This document shows, in pieces, positions 13,101-28,200 of a DNA stretch of 64,000 bases. Within the stretch, counting starts at the first letter, position 1, and each line of letters starts with the position of its first letter. Source of the stretch: Lasioglossum baleicum (lineage: Eukaryota > Arthropoda > Insecta > Hymenoptera > Halictidae); NCBI RefSeq assembly GCF_051020765.1, contig NC_134941.1, positions 10,602,001 through 10,666,000 of the forward strand. The letters run 5' to 3'. A model generated the notes under the pieces. That model saw only the letters and a program-made list of their open reading frames with translations. It was not told the origin of the DNA and did no database searches. The position numbers and the translations under genes are program-made.

Positions 13101-16100
13101 ATTTATACCAGGAAGAAAACTTCTAACGAGGCCGAGAAACAATTCCAACATCTTCCTAGCATCTCGTTGTGTAAATGTTGTCATCGGCGCGAGAAATCGC
13201 ACCGCGATCGAACGGTGCTCGTTTCCCAGGAGTATTTAATCAACGGCTGGTTATCGATCGCGTCGCGATTAAAAATGATCGCGAGGATAACCGGATCGGC
13301 CGTTGATTAACCGGGACTGAAATTTCCGGAAGACGCGACCGTAGAGCGGTGGCAGCGGTCTCGTTGCTCTAACTCGGTTAGAGCAAGCGCTCACCGAAGC
13401 GAGAGAGGAGGCTGCGCGCGCTATCAGAACACGGAAGGCGATCGTAGGCGAGGGGGAAAATAGAAAATCGCGCCCGCGGGGACGAGGGAACGGGTTGACG
13501 AAGAGAGAAAGAAAACGATGAAAACGTTGGGGCCACGCGAGAGAGGTAGGGGGCGAGTTAATGACGCGAGAACGCGGAGAAGTGACTTTAACGTTGTCGT
13601 TGGGCTTGCTTGCTTTCTTCTCGTCCGTCCGCTTCGCCTCCATTTTCTCTATTTAATATCCTGCCCCCATGATTCTCCCCGCGCGGAACCTCTTCGAAAA
13701 CGGTCGCGACATTCCTCAACGAGAGTTCTAATGAAAATTGAATTTGGCTGGCGATTATCCTGTACTTCGCGCGGAGAAGTAGCGAAAGACGCTGCATAAA
13801 ATCGTAATAAAATTCGCAACGTGTCTGGCGTAATTGTACAACACTATTACATTCTATACAGAAAACAGGATAGAATTATTATAGAACGTGTTCACCTCGA
13901 TTTTCCATCGGACAAAAATCTGAAACGATCGCGACGTTCCCATGAATTCCGAAAAACGATCCACCCGTTCAGGATCGATCATTCTCCAGGCACCGGTGAG
14001 TATTAAAAATGTCCGATCAGGCTAATTCAACCGGCTAAGTGTCGGCGAATCGTTGCAGGACGCAACACCCGCTAGGCAAGGATTAATTGCGAGTAACGTA
14101 ACACCGAATCACCGGCTTCATGCTCAAGGATAATGATAGATCCTTTCCGGCGTGGCTGCTCCGGGGCCCTATAGACTCATCCTCTGGCCAGATGACGTAT
14201 CTGCCGGGATCGCGTTCGATCGTAGAACCGGATCTTCGGGAAATGAGCGGATCGGGTTCGCCGATTCCCCGAGCTATAGTAGTCGGTCCCTTCGCTATAA
14301 ATCGTTGAGCCAGGATCACCAGCCGCCCGGATCAAAGGACCAGAGTCCTATGATTATAAGTGTGCAACCCCTCTCGCCGGCCAACAAAGGACAGGCGAAA
14401 CGACACGTTGATTAAGTTATACCCTTCGACGAGTCGACCGCCACCGGAGGATTTATGCCCGATTCTGTTCGACACGAGGGCCTTCTTGGTCACGCAGCAT
14501 CCCGCGAGCTGCCTTGCTCTGCCTTGCTGACTCGCTGCCCTGCTGATTATTCAATGTTCCACGTCCGCAGGAAGTCGACGATCCCGGCCACGGTTACTTT
14601 CTACCGTGCCATTGCTTTTCCATTAGGTCGCCTGCAAATAAATCGACGACTTTACTCTTCCACCATTGAAATACTGCCGATCCGAAAAGAATACATACCC
14701 GGATCGTTTCTGAGACTGTACCAGTCGCGAAAATGGCGCCCAGATGGAATTCGAACGCCGGATCTCTCGAATGTGCATTTACATCGAACGTTTACAGTGG
14801 GCAGACTGTTCGGTACAAGAAAAAAAGTATGTTTGCTGAATTTTTAATTCTTCCTGTTTTTAAAAGGAGGATCTCGCATGCGCAGAGTTACGAAACGACA
14901 CGGTAGCTCTTCGAGATATACGAAGTGTGGATCTTGTCGATCACAAAGCTAATATTTGCTCGGTTACGGAATCGGCGGACTGTGTAATTTAGAAGATTTT
15001 CCGAGAACCAGAATGCCGAGGCACACCGTGCTGTTCAAAATCTGAAGCTGGTCTTCGTGATCGATAAAAAGCAGTAATATTAATACATTTCCAAAAGTAT
15101 GTAGCAATATTTCTATTGCGAGGAATTGGAAAATGTCCCGATAAGAATAAATCAGGCTAATTTAATAAGTAGAAACTGTGAAAGTTTAGCCTATCCTTAT
15201 GCCTATTTTTTTTTAGCCGAGATCATTAACGAGAGAAGATCTTGCTTAATTCAGATTTCTTCGAATCTGCCCACTAAATCGCAAATCTACATAAGTTTCA
15301 CGGGATATTCACGACATACATAAAAGATTTACGAGTTGCATTTTCGCAAAATTATAATACGATTAACGCTTCAGGCATCGAAACAGGGCATGAAGCAACA
15401 GTAAAAACGCTGAACAGTTAAAAACATCATAATAAATTCCTGCTAACAGGATTTGAACGGAACTCGGGTCCATTTTGATCCAGAAAAACGTTTTAGCTAA
15501 ACTAATTTCCTAGTGGCTAAGTATAAAATCATCCGCCTGCTAGGATTAATACAGAAGACGTCGTATCCAAATAAAGATCCACAGTCTATTTATTGATCGT
15601 GTGGTCTGATGTCATATTAATGGCGAGCGTAACACGCTGAATCCGATAAGCGGATGCAAGATGGAGAAAAAAAGAGAAGAAAGCGAAAAAAACAGACACG
15701 TGGGACGAGGCTAGGTAGTTCGAGACAATTTTGTCGCGAACCAGGGAACTTGATTTCTCTGTAAAGGCGAGGTCCAAGGCCAACAGAGAGGTCAGAATCA
15801 TAGTCTTCCGAACAAACCTACACCCACGCGAGAATGCCTGTTTTGGACAGTGCTGACGACTCCGAGCAGGATTTAGACTTTCACCTAATGATTGGGATTC
15901 GTCTCCTACGTTGCAAGGATGTATCCTTGCGCCCACGTATCGATCCTCCACGTGGGATGTCGATTCGACGATGATCTCAAACATCTCGCGATTTCTTGAA
16001 TTTTTCCTTGCTCACCCTGTACATTGCTAATATGCTAATATCCTGAAACAAAAAAAGGTTAAGTATTTTTAGTCGAGAGTTCCTACAATCATAAAATCAG

Positions 16101-18382
16101 GAGCAATTTATTCTGATCCTTTCGGTGGACCCAGTATTGGAGATTCATTATATTATGTTAAATAAATGGATCGTAGAGTCGCGAGTTCGTCGCAGGTCGA
16201 TTAAAATCCATGCAAAAACCGGCAACCATACTTTCGAACGTTCGATCTCTTTCGATCGACCAGTCGAGCGACATTTCACTGAATAATTTCACTCGATGTC
16301 TCGCTGAAATTTCGCTGGATCGTTTCCTCTCTAACCGCTCAATAAACTGCAATGTTTACCGCGAATTAACATGCATCTTTCCGCGAATGATGGTATTTTT
16401 GCTGCTTGATTAAAAAATATGCAGAATTTCCATTTCGATTGGAACTTAATAAGATTGCAGAAGGCTTAATAAAAATTAACGAGGTAACGTGGATGTGTTC
16501 GGAGTTTTTAAGAGTCGCGTCTTGAGCGTCCTCTCGTCAATTAGATGCAATTCAGAGAGAATTAGGTTGCGCGGAGCACTTATGCAAGAAATTACAGTTC
16601 TCCAATGCAGGAAAGGCCTAAACGTTTTCCCAGCATGCTTTTATGTCATTGCAGGTGTCACGTACGCGTCGCATTATGTCGCATCTCATTGTCACGCGTG
16701 CCACGGCGTATTTCGAATTGCATTGACACACATTGGACACGGTGCGCTCCGTTCCTATAACGATGATTGCAACCATTTCGCATCGTTTACGATTCGTTTC
16801 GTATGAAAACCGCACGACAACATCTTACAATTATCAATTCAATGAATTGAACAATTATAATTACCATTAAATAAATCATAATGGACAAAGCGTCTTAGAA
16901 ATATTTCTAATAATCACGTAGAACTAGACCTGATGTAATATGAAATTCATTTAATCAGATTTGCATGGACCAAAAATTTCTAATAACTAAGTGGATAATA
17001 ATGGACGAAATTTCCGTTTGCACAATCAACGCAGGATAATACGAAATTAATTTCTTTTCGCGTTTTACTCAAACATTCATTTGCATATGGATGAAACGTG
17101 TACGAAAATTATACAGTATTACGTTAGAATTCGCATAAGAATGTTAATCGTCGATTAACGAAGCCCAAACAAGCATAAATAGGGAAGTATAATGAGCGCG
17201 GTTGACCGAGTTCGTTATCCGGGCCGTTCTTTCTCTCGCGCGATAATGACCGCGACGCATAATAGGGGACTAACTGCATAATAATAACGATTTAATGAAT
17301 ATTCCATAGTATCCGGCACAATTAAGTTGCACGGAAATTCAATATTCGATGTACACTAGCTGTCGTACGGCTCCAATCTTCGTGTCAACCCCGGACCTAT
17401 CGCGTGTCGTTTAATTTCCGATCTCGATTGCATCCAGCAATTAACCTGCATTCACAGAGATGCACTGTGGATCGATGCTATCTGCACGGATTAAGTTCTC
17501 TCCCTTGGATCCGACCAACAGAAAACGTGACTCTTCCAGCCAGAGAACCAGAATAATACCGGGCGTTACACTCGCATAATCGATGTGGAGATTAAACCTC
17601 GGGATCCTGGAAATCGTATACTCCTTCCTTAATTATTCCTTATTTTTCTGCTTGCCGGAGCTCCAAAATGGCGGAGGATGTTGAGGAACAGCGGTATCAT
17701 CGAAAAACTGAAAATTTTCCACAAAGAATTTCATTAAAAAAGAATGAATGGTTCACTACCAATTCATAAAATCTATGGCTGTTAAAGCATTGCTGAATTG
17801 TTAATGTAGATGGTTTTCTACGCGTCTGTGCTCAGTAGAACATTGCGGGAAACAGCTGTGGTCTTTCAGAAAATTGTCCGACCGCCTCGGTTGCATAATG
17901 ATTATGCATCTATTCATGAGCATGTCCGAGAAGCAGTTGTCGCGCCAAGAAGACGCGCCCGCATGCGCAACGCTCGGCAAATATTGACGAGAGAAATTTG
18001 TCCGCGGCGCGGCGGTTTTATCATTCAGCGACGTGGACAGCATGACATCACTGGTTACAGTCGACTCCTGGCAACACGCGAACCGCGTCAGAATTATTTA
18101 TAGCGAGGCGCGATCAACGAAATTGTACTATAACTGTACCCGTCGACGTGATTTCATGAATGACGAGCTGCCGTCGGCATCGACTAATATTAATGGTGCC
18201 GCGCTGTGAACTATTAATCTCGCTTGGTGGTGCGAGATAGGGGAAGATCCTATTGGATCGGGAATGCGTCCGACAATACAGAAATTTCACACGGTTTACA
18301 GTACAACATCCCCTAGAAATGATACCAAGAATCCTCTTCATCCTCAACAAAATAGGCGTCGATCCAGCTTCTGCAACAGACC
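10102..18382. other. Intergenic or intronic, no gene seen
   Basis: AT-rich sequence with small GC-rich islands (about 10.7-11.1 and 13.3-13.6 kb), CTT/GAA simple runs (11697-11714, 12130-12165), and single ends of the TAGACTGCGG family at about 10509, 11543 and 15569. ORFs here lack domain patterns. Confidence 0.45.
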
Positions 18383-18410
18383 AGTTCACCAGTTCACCAG
18401 TTCACCAGCT
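18383..18410. repeat. 9-bp repeat at the start of the 200-bp array
   Basis: The unit ccagttcac is repeated three times in direct succession, immediately before the larger repeat. Confidence 0.85.
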
Positions 18411-18860
18411 TCACCATCAGCAATCACTCATAGGAGCAGCAACGCTCTCCCCATCCCAATATCTTCTCCATTAAGAAGAACATCTCCTAAGAAGACTAAA
18501 CCTTTTGAGGATGGATAGAAGAATAAGAAGAGGAATCCTCTTAATTCCGAACAAAAGAGGAAGCAATCATTCAACTTTCCCAACCGACCAGGAAGTGTCT
18601 TATAGCCTATACACCATCAGCAATCACTCATAAGAGCAGCGACGCTCTCCCCAACCCATTATCCTCTACATTAAGAAGAACAACATCCCCCAAGAAGACT
18701 AAATCTTTTAAGGATGGAAAGAAGAATAAGAAGAGGGATCCTCTTAATTCCGAACAAAAGAGGAAGGAATCGTCCAACATTCCCAACCGACCAGGAAGTG
18801 TCTTATAGCCTGTTCACCATCAGCAATCACCCAGAGGACCAGCAACGTCCTCCCCATCCA
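18411..18860. repeat. 200-bp tandem repeat, about 2.2 copies
   Basis: caccatcagcaatcac recurs at about 18412, 18612 and 18815. Units are over 85% alike by eye, contain ttaattccgaacaaaagagg and end in gaccaggaagtgtcttatag. The third copy is partial. No frame stays open through all copies. Confidence 0.88.
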
Positions 18861-19623
18861 ATATCCCGCATGTAACCGAAGAATCAGCGGATCTACAAGC
18901 GTGTAGAGGCCAGCTGCACCGGTGTTCCCGGAGGAAATGGGATTTCTAAGGTCGGTTCTCGTTCCCAGGCGAGAGAGAGAGGCTAGGAGCGGGGCAAGAT
19001 GGATAGAGGATCCGGGAGATTCATGGAGCGACGTATGTAAATACGACTGGCTTATCCTGGGATTCGCCCTGGCCGCGGGCTACTTTGTGTACTTATTACG
19101 ATGTATCTTGGCCGGCTGAAGCATTTCTCGGGTTCGACGTCCGGTCAGTCCAGGGCTGCGAGCGCTCTACGCTGCAACTGCTGCAGCTGCTGCTGCTGGT
19201 TGCATCTAGGTACTGCATCCGAGCCGTTGCCAGTCGAGCCTCGATCTTACGCCACGCGCTACGAGGAACTGTAATCCTTGTAAACACGATATCCTCTCTC
19301 GGGCTAGCCAGCTGACTCTCCTATCCTCTCCTACTCTGACTGCCTATCCTCTTTTCGCTGCTTCCAGACCCTCTTTTCGCCGCTGTCCGCGCGCGGAACA
19401 CGCGCGAACATTTCCTATTCGTTCCCCTGTCTATTCGCTGCCAAGCTCTCGGGCTCTCCGGGTCCAACACCGCCAATTTCTGATCGCTGCGGGGGAAAAA
19501 GGATCGTCCACGGTTGAACAGTTTTAACGAGCCGGGATTCCACGACCGTGACGCCTTCGATTATTAGCCAGCTTTTATAAATAGTTAGCCACCGCGCGAC
19601 CAACCACGGTACTACCGTATAGA

Positions 19624-19643
19624 GCTCTCTCTCTCTCTCTCTT
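19624..19643. repeat. (CT)n microsatellite
   Basis: An uninterrupted run of CT dinucleotides. Confidence 0.9.
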
Positions 19644-22600
19644 TCTATTCCTGGTTGTAGCAGTACACCCGGAGGCTAATTAGGATTATTGCTATCCGAT
19701 CGCATCGCTGCCATAGCTGTTTTAACGGTGGTCGGGATTCCGCTGTTTTGATGCTCCTGCCGACAAGTGGATCGCCGGAAAATCGTTGGGGATCCTTCGC
19801 GCGAGCGACTTGACTTGGTTCAGCTTAAGGTACTGTTATCGGAGCCATTTTGCGACTGTAAATGATAGGTCCAGTTAGGCGAGAATGTCGTCAGACCTGA
19901 AAAATTGGTGAGCTTGTTTAGTCCCATTCCATTCTGGAAACAGATTGTGTCAATCCCAACAAAGAGGAATGTTTAACTAAAATCAAGTTCAGAGAACCGT
20001 TTTTACCGGTGTCAGGAAGTCCGCGGGCCCGCCAGATACTCCAGCAGGACATCTTTACGGCCGCTCTAACGCAGCTCGATTTGTTCGTGCATCAACTGCA
20101 CCCACGTGCATTCCAAGGATATCGGAAAGCTTCCTGCAGCCGGCCGCGAGCTACGAGTCACGGAAACGAGCAATTCTCGCGGCCGTTACGTAAATTCTGG
20201 CTAATAAGATCTCCGGTGGGTTCCTGGTCGTGGCGGAATTAATATCACTGTCCCGGGTGAATATAAATCTCCGACAAGAATCGCGGCGGCGTGTTGCACC
20301 GGCCATTGCAACGCGTTGCAGCGCGTTCACGCGCGTATACGGGCTCTCGCGTGCATTCCCCGGTTTAGTTCTCGCGAATCTTACCCCTCTAGCGAAAGAA
20401 CGCTCTCCGCAACGTGTTCTACACCTCCGAGAATCATTGAATACATTATCATACCCCTCGAAGCTATCGCGGCCTCGAATTTCATCTAATCCAAGCCAAA
20501 CGTGAAATTAATAGACGGTTACTGCACAAAACGATCCTTTGTCGTTCCGAATGTGTCTTTAGGCTTGTGTTTCACACCTTTTACGTATCTGGGAATCTCT
20601 GAATAAATTAAGGAACCCCTGTGTACAACCACAATCTTAGAAATAAAATGGTGTTACATTGAAACACAAGAACAAGAGCACCAATAAAAGTAAAATGAGT
20701 GGTAGTGGAAATCCGAAGAGCTTTCCGAAGCTGAAGGGGACAGTTATACGGAGAAACGTTCCAGGACTGGTTCCCATCGGTAGATTCGTTTTTCCACAGG
20801 CCACGCGATGCAGGCCGGTCTTTAATAAATCGTTGGAGCAACGGATTATTATAGTCCGACTATCTGATATCTGCAGACGGTCCGCAGGAATTCGTTCCCG
20901 TTCCCGAGGCATGGAAGAAGGATACAGCGTTCAGCGTTCATCAAAACCATGTGCGCAGGATGCACAACACCTTTTGGCCCCTGGCACGAGAATAAGCTCC
21001 GGTAGCCGGGGGTTTCATGCAAATGAACTATCAGAGGGACTCATCAGTACCGCCCCCTGATTCTTATTATTAATGTTAGCAGCGACGTTCTCACCCGCGT
21101 TGCATGCGCTGTTCCCGGGCAACATTTCTCGAGCCCCACACCCGCAATTAGGGTAATTTTAATCGCAGAACTGTTCGTCAAAATCGTCCGGGGAATCGCT
21201 TGTAAAAACATCTCGTTGCGCAGATAACAGTCGACAACGGACGTGTACCCTCGGACAATGAAGAATAACACATGCCACGGATGTTCTTTTACTTCTGCAC
21301 TCTTTCCCGCCGTTTTAATTCAATCGTGTGCTATTTTTATGATCGTGGCGGTGGTTGCTGAGGACTTGATAATTTATTCGACGATCGTGGAGAGTGTGGG
21401 AGGTGTGAAACACGATTTAAACAAGCTGAAAGAATTGATTCGAGAGGCTTACCGCTTTTCATTGTTCGTGTTATACTCCTGCTCTTTAATCTTATCTTAT
21501 TTTTGAGGTTGTATTCTCCTCTTCCGATCGAGAACCCGTTTAAGTTCCACAAAATTCCTGTTTCCATATTTGCAAATATCCTCATCCAATTTTCCACGAT
21601 TTATTCTTTCTCGTTTTTCTGACACACGCTTCTCGCCAAGTCGCCGAGTCGAGAGCTTCAAGCAGCATCTCCCAAGTCGACATATTGGCAATCGTTATCG
21701 ATGCAAGGATGAACCGAGCCGTCGAACGCCTCAAGATCCACGGTCAGGATAAACAGTCCAGGAAGCATCCGACGAACATCAGAAACGCATGCCTCGATGC
21801 CTGGCGTGTCTTTCAGGAACGCCAGGACGAGTCTCGCATAGCCAAGAATAGCTGCGGGATTTTTAGAGAGGCTCCGCGTTGGGTGGTCTACCACGCCGCC
21901 AGTAACAGAGCCTGTGTATCAGGCTTCAACTTTGACTTCGATCGGCCTTCGATGTGTTCCCCGTTCCACTCGGGATTCGATCTCCTTCGTGAACATCGCC
22001 ATTTCCTCCTGCACGCTTCAGACTTGAATTCAAAAGGCGTCTGATTCATTCAAATTCATTTTTCTCTCTCTCTGTGAACGTTTCTGCGAGGCTCTGAATG
22101 TGAATATTTCATTTAGGAAAGTTTCTGCGGAGTATTTCTTTCAGGAATATTATTGCAGAGTATTTCCTTGAATAAAATCCATTGAGTTCCTCTTCGACTA
22201 AAATCTCTTCGGAACAATTATCTTGTAAATTCATTCCGAGAATTTCTTCGAATAAACTCAACAGTCTAAAAAATTCGTCGAAATTCATACCGATCGAACA
22301 AACTTGATTTCGCTCGAGGAGATCCTCTAACGAAGCAGACGCCATCGGTAGAGTAATTTCTGTGGAGCTCAAATGAAATCAGCGATCATCGCGTTCTCCG
22401 CGGAATAAGTCGTCACAGAGATCGTGTGTACGTAGCGTCCTGGTGGGAATTGACGCGACATCCGATGATGTCGAACGTCCGTGACTAGGCAAGAAGGGAA
22501 TACCGTGGATGCCTTGCGGTCTGATAACTCTTCGGCTCCGGCTGATGGAATCCGACTCCTGTCGTTCTTGTTGGCCCGTGACAGGGCCCTCTTCGCGATC

Positions 22601-25232
22601 ATCCTCTCTCTCTCTCTTCCTCTCTTTCTGTGTGTACAACCTGAACGGTATAGCATCGCGGCACGCAACAACACACGATGACGGCGATTTCGATGGATTT
22701 TTGAACCGTTATAGAACACAACCATAGATGAAGATGAAGAAAGAGAGATAGAGAACTGAACACACAATGGGGCTCTCTCGACCTTCGCGCGCGAAAACGG
22801 AACCGTCCGCGTATGATCTGTGAGCGCAACGGTACTTTATTATGAATTCCAGCTTTCGGTCGATTCACCGTACGTTGTAACAGTTCGCGTTCTCCGCGAG
22901 GCGGAGGACGGGTTTTCTTGCGGTGGTGATTGGTGGGTGTGTCGGCTTCGAACCGAAGCGAATTCTTCGCCGCTCACTTTGACCGTGAGGCAGTTTTAAC
23001 TGCAGTTGGTCCAGCTAGTTTTTGATTACCCAGGGATTTCTGATGGTACCAGGTACTGTTCAATTACAGATTCAATTGCAGATTTAGACGTTGTTGATCG
23101 TGTTAACACTGCCTGCCAGTTACTGTATTACGTACTGCTAACTTGGGCACAATTCTGGTAATCCTCTGTACAATTCTTGGTAATCCTCCAGATATTCCAG
23201 TTAATGTATCCACTGTATCAAGGACCACTGCGAACTCACTAAGAATCATTGTTATTTTTAAAGATTTGTGTGTCACCAGGCTCGTAAAGAAATTCATACA
23301 TAATTTATAAAGTACTCAGAAGAGAATATTTTCTTCCTCTATAAAATTCTCAGTCTGTCTAAAGCATCGAATAAAAAACAGTATAAGTAAAATTCATCCC
23401 ACTTCGACGCTCGCGAACAATTTACATAAAATTGATCAGTATGCGTCTCCGACCAAACGCGAAAACATAAAGAAACATTCTTGGGTACCGATATACGCAA
23501 AACCAATTTGCACAAAAATCCCCGGCACATTCCTCGGATAGACGAAGACGATCATCGCTATCCCAAGACTATTGCAAAGAAACATTCCTTTGTTAAGATA
23601 CACGCAGAAAAATTGGCAGCACTCCTCGCTCTGGGAAAGCGACCAAAAAGCACGGCAGCGCACGTTACTAATTTAATATCCTCGGATTTCGCACATTCCG
23701 TCGCGGTGCAGATGCGTAAAGGTCCCGAGGCAGTAATTATCGTTAAGAAGGGAATCCCGCCAAGGGATTCGCTCAATTTTCCTGGTTAAACGATCATTAA
23801 CCACCCCGGATCGTCGTCCACTAAAATCCACAGATGCTCGTAAAACTCGTTTTACGCGTCCGTCAGAATGATTTCAGCCAGTCTGTCGTCGGTCCCCCTC
23901 GTCGCAGCATCTCAAAGTTCCTTCTTCGCCGATCCTCTTTTTGCTCGTATCGCTGTTCCTTCCCCCTTTTCATCTATAAAGGCATGTGGAGAGGGAGCGA
24001 GGGAGAGAGAACCGACGCAAAGGTTCTCGTGTCCTCGAACCCGCCTGGACCAGTTCGTGTAGGAGGATTCCCATATCGACGACCTCGAAAACTACCAACC
24101 TCGCCTTCCAGGATAGTCCGAGGGTTAGCAGACGGATCCCAAAGAGACCAAACGCCACTGACTACTAAATACCTCGAGTATTCCTTCGAGAGACCCTAAC
24201 CGAATGCTACGGATGCGATCAACTGAAAATACCCAGCAGAATTCCTTCCGAAGCTATTCAAAGCTATCTTTCAGATAAAAAGTTAACACGTACGTCCCTA
24301 CTTCCAGTTTGATGTAATCAGTGGATTAAGATAATCATTCTTGTCCTTAGTTTTTGTACATGACTCTTATCCTCTTATCCTCTTTTACGTGAACTATCTA
24401 TGTCGTACAAACGAAAATTGAACTAACAGAAGGCCGGGGAAGGTCTCGATCAAGCGACCACAATAGTCCCCAACCAATATCGACAGCGAGCGACGGTTGT
24501 GTAACGCGGATCGGATTAATCGAGGACCAGCGTGACCTCACCCGAGCAATGAGCACCTCCCGGTGGTTAGCAACGCTGCTGCGGCGAGGTTTATTGCGTA
24601 GGCTCCGGTAATGATCCTCGCAATTTGTGGTAATACGGATTCAGGTGTGGACACTCGCTCGGCAAAACCAATCCGGGGCGTTTGAGCACCGCCCAGCCTC
24701 GAATCTGCATGATTGCCGAGGCGAATTAGCGACTAGCGAGCTACTCCCGAGACGCTAGTCATTTTAACACCTCCCACGACCGTTTACCTTCATTATTTAA
24801 CGCCGCCAATGTGCACCGAGACCCTGGATGTTTATGCTAATGCCGGATTCTTTCGTGGAATATTTATGCAGTCGTTCGCGGGAATGTTTGTTGAGTCAAC
24901 ATCATCGAATGACAACTTCTTATCCATTAATCGGAACTTTGAAGCTTTGACATTTTTGGGCATTGGAACATTCGAGCTTGTGCCTTTGAAACATTGAATT
25001 TCTGTAACAGTAGAGTGTAATAGTTTATAATATATAGAACATTCGCGAGACAAGGCATGTTAACAAACAGAAGACAGTACCTTCTGTTTTACTGTAAATT
25101 CTGTGATTTATCATTACCTTTGCCGAACGGTAAAACACTCGTTTAACACATCAACTAGAAATTAGTTAGCAAGCTGCGAAGCATGTTAACCAAGAGCTAC
25201 CTGGTAGACTAAAAGTATTTTCACCTGTACTG

Positions 25233-25289
25233 TAATGAGACTCGAGTGCTCTGAAAACTTAAAAATACCACCTTTGCACTCGTCTCATT
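25233..25289. repeat. Short inverted repeat / hairpin
   Basis: aatgagactcgagtgc is mirrored by gcactcgtctcatt within about 57 bp. It may be a small MITE or a chance hairpin. It is followed at 25350-25445 by three degenerate copies of an aataatctagagacttcat-like segment of about 44 bp. Confidence 0.5.
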
Positions 25290-28200
25290 GAAAATATGTT
25301 GACCATCTAAATAAAACGAAATAAATCTGTAAATGATCCAGTCTAAACTAATCTAAGGAGTCCATAAACAGTCGTGCTCAAAATAATCTAGAGACTTCAT
25401 AAATACTCCATTTGAAAATAATCTAAAGAGTCTATAAATAATCGAGTGAGTCCCCTGGGAATATTACGGAATTATCACAGGATGACTATATCAATCTCGA
25501 AACCGTCCGTGACGCTTTATCAAGTCATTAAGGAATAATCGTCCGCGTAACGAGGTCCTAAGAGGCCACTAGTCATTAACGAGTCGAATTTTCGCGACGA
25601 CCAACAAGACCAAAACGATCTTAACAACCACTTCTCAACCATAACGATATCTTGAGAACGCATTATCGGATATTGATGAGTGTCAAGTACGTTACACAAT
25701 TTTTTCACCATTCTCAACGAACATCACATGAGAACAGCATGGTTTATCGAAGTCACTGTGATAGGAAGGATCATAGCCTTGCAACGATCTTCCAGGAACC
25801 CTCCCGATCGTTGTCATTATCGTCATTAAAGCGCCGAGATAGCACAGAATAATTACCATCCTCTCATACACCGCCTTTTTCCCGGTGAATTATTAAATTC
25901 CAAACAAAGAGCGATAACCAACTAATCGGGAAACGATCGTTCGAAAAAATGGTCCTTTTCGTGAATCTACTAATTAGACTACACAGAGGAGATAGAATCT
26001 CCTGCGAACTGGGAACACGATGTGCTCCAGGATGAGACTTCCTGAGGATGGATTGTGTCCTTTGGGAAAGAGGTTTCTGTCGTTTTCGGCCCTCTAATGA
26101 AGACAACATCAGGAAGCGTTAGCTTGCGAGTCCTGTTACGCGAAAATTAGTGTTTACCGAGGTACCTTCGCCCACTTAACCCCGGGGTTAATTGCTTTCG
26201 CCTAATTCCTGCGTAAACCGCTTCTGGGAAACCGGTGCATCAAGCAGGAAAATCGTTTCGAACGCAGAATGAGGGTTTAAAATATCTGTAATTTGAGGAT
26301 TCAATCCTTAGGACCTAATGAGTCCTTTAACTTAAGAATAGTAAGATTCAAGAAGAGACTGGAGATTCTACAGAGCTTTTAAGGAAGAATGGATGCTGAG
26401 CGAAGATTCTCCACGCACACCGTATATATCGAGCAGGCAACGACCTTCGAGGATCCCCGCGTCCGACCTCAGCAAGGATACTCGCAATCTGCGGTGCATC
26501 GGCCCGAGAGGCCCGTCAGATCGGTGACTTTACGTTTCACACCTAGCAACGAGCCACAGGTGCCTCGTATGCCTAGGACACAAACAGGGGGCTCTATTTA
26601 CTGGTCAGATATCAGGGCTGTAACAATTCGAGCACTCGGTCCAATGAAATTGCTCCGCCTTTCGAACAATCCTGACTGGTCGACCTTTGAATCGCCTTGA
26701 TTACTTCAACCGTACCAATGGCCATTCTAATTCACGACTTCTAGCGAACATGTTCTTAAAAATTGCAAGAAATTGTTCAGTCAAGAAGAAATGTCTGATT
26801 CCCTTCCGACAAAATTCTTTTTCGATACTTCTGGTAGTTGCATGAAGTCTGAAGTGTTCGAACCGATAGGTTTAAGTGCGAAGACTCGAATGATCGCAGC
26901 GGAGAGCATGATTTCTCTCCGGCGACACCGCAAACAACTTAAAGCCGCGTGCGCGCCGCTGTGTCACACGATCCTGACGCTGATCAGACTCCCGTGTAAA
27001 ACGAGCAAGGATTCATCTTCCTCTTCCTTTTTCCTTACGGGGCTCCGGTCTCTTCAGACCACCCCGTTGAACGCGACGAATTTTTGCCAGTTCGTGTTCC
27101 CTCGCGAGCATCGATTTTTCTTGCGGTTCTCGCGCAGAGGAATTTATTCCGTGAAGTCGCTCGCGCTTCTTCTGTATTATGTTCTTACTTGGTCAGATCC
27201 GGTGGTTTTCCGCGGTCAGCTGGCCGTTCTAGGAATCTTCGCTAGTCGATCATCCTTGGATGATCTTTAACCATTATAGTATCTGCTGGTACGTTTCTTC
27301 TCTTCGTGGTTTTACGTTTCCTATAATTTTCCTTTTCCTTTGACATTGGAGCATCGTCCGCGATAAGTATGATCGATGATTTTTCTTCTCCTTCCTGGAA
27401 ACGGTAGGAAAAATTGTAATTTCCTTCGGAGAAATTTCACAGGGGCGATAAATCCTGGAAAAATAGAATGTCTTTCGCACACAGTAAATTGTCCACGATA
27501 ATGAGGAACCGAGGTCCTTTAGTAAATAGTCGACCGGTCGATCAGAAAAAGCAGTTAAGGGATAATCGATCTTCCAGAAAGGCTCGGTTAAGCAAACATG
27601 CTTAAACGGGGCCCTCGATCGAGGCTAGACAAGATCATCCGCGTCCTCTAAAGACGATTATCATCCTCCCATTAAACCCAATACCCGCGGAAGCTTTGAT
27701 TGCGAATTAACCTCATTAACGGCGATTATCGTTCGCATTAATGATAATGACTGGTCTGGAGAGGTTGCCAGGGCTGCCGAAGAGTAGCTCGGTCGTGGAA
27801 GAAAATTAAATAGCCGCGGGCGGTAACGCATTGTAGATGAAAAATTAATCCTGAAGAGGATGAAGAGGTATTCGGGTCGGGAAATTGATAAGTGATCATT
27901 TTGTGGCGGATGAAGAACATGAAAAAGAACACGGAAGAGTGAATATTTCAAAAACGATCTTATTAATCGCGATCATAAAATATCTCGACCTGAAACACCA
28001 TCATTTTAGACATTTCAATTAATATACATGACTTCCGGTAATCATTTCGCAAAAATGAGATTTGGAGGAAGAAATTAGTTCTTCTGGGACCAGCAGATAA
28101 TAAAGCAGAACGATTAGGTTTTTGTTAGAAGGGTGCAAGGACAAACGGAACGCTGGGAGAACTTTCAGGCCAGGTAACTGCGATTACAGTGACCGAAACG

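Noticed and set aside
14725..14800. Possible minus-strand tRNA T-arm (ggaattcgaacgcc)
   Set aside because: No matching 5' acceptor half at the required distance and the T-stem does not pair.
15440..15560. tRNA-like A-box and B-box (GTTCAAATCC) on the minus strand
   Set aside because: The T-stem and acceptor stem do not pair, so it is at best a decayed tRNA-derived fragment.
20009..20242. Frame with LHPRAFQGYRKASC, faintly like ZP-N
   Set aside because: Only a loose spacing match; hydrophobic strand pattern and splice sites are missing.
26389..26700. An open frame with a WW-domain-like end (ATTFEDPR)
   Set aside because: The rest of a WW domain (LPxGWE and the central tyrosine strand) is absent, no good splice sites flank it, and the downstream reading is not domain-like.
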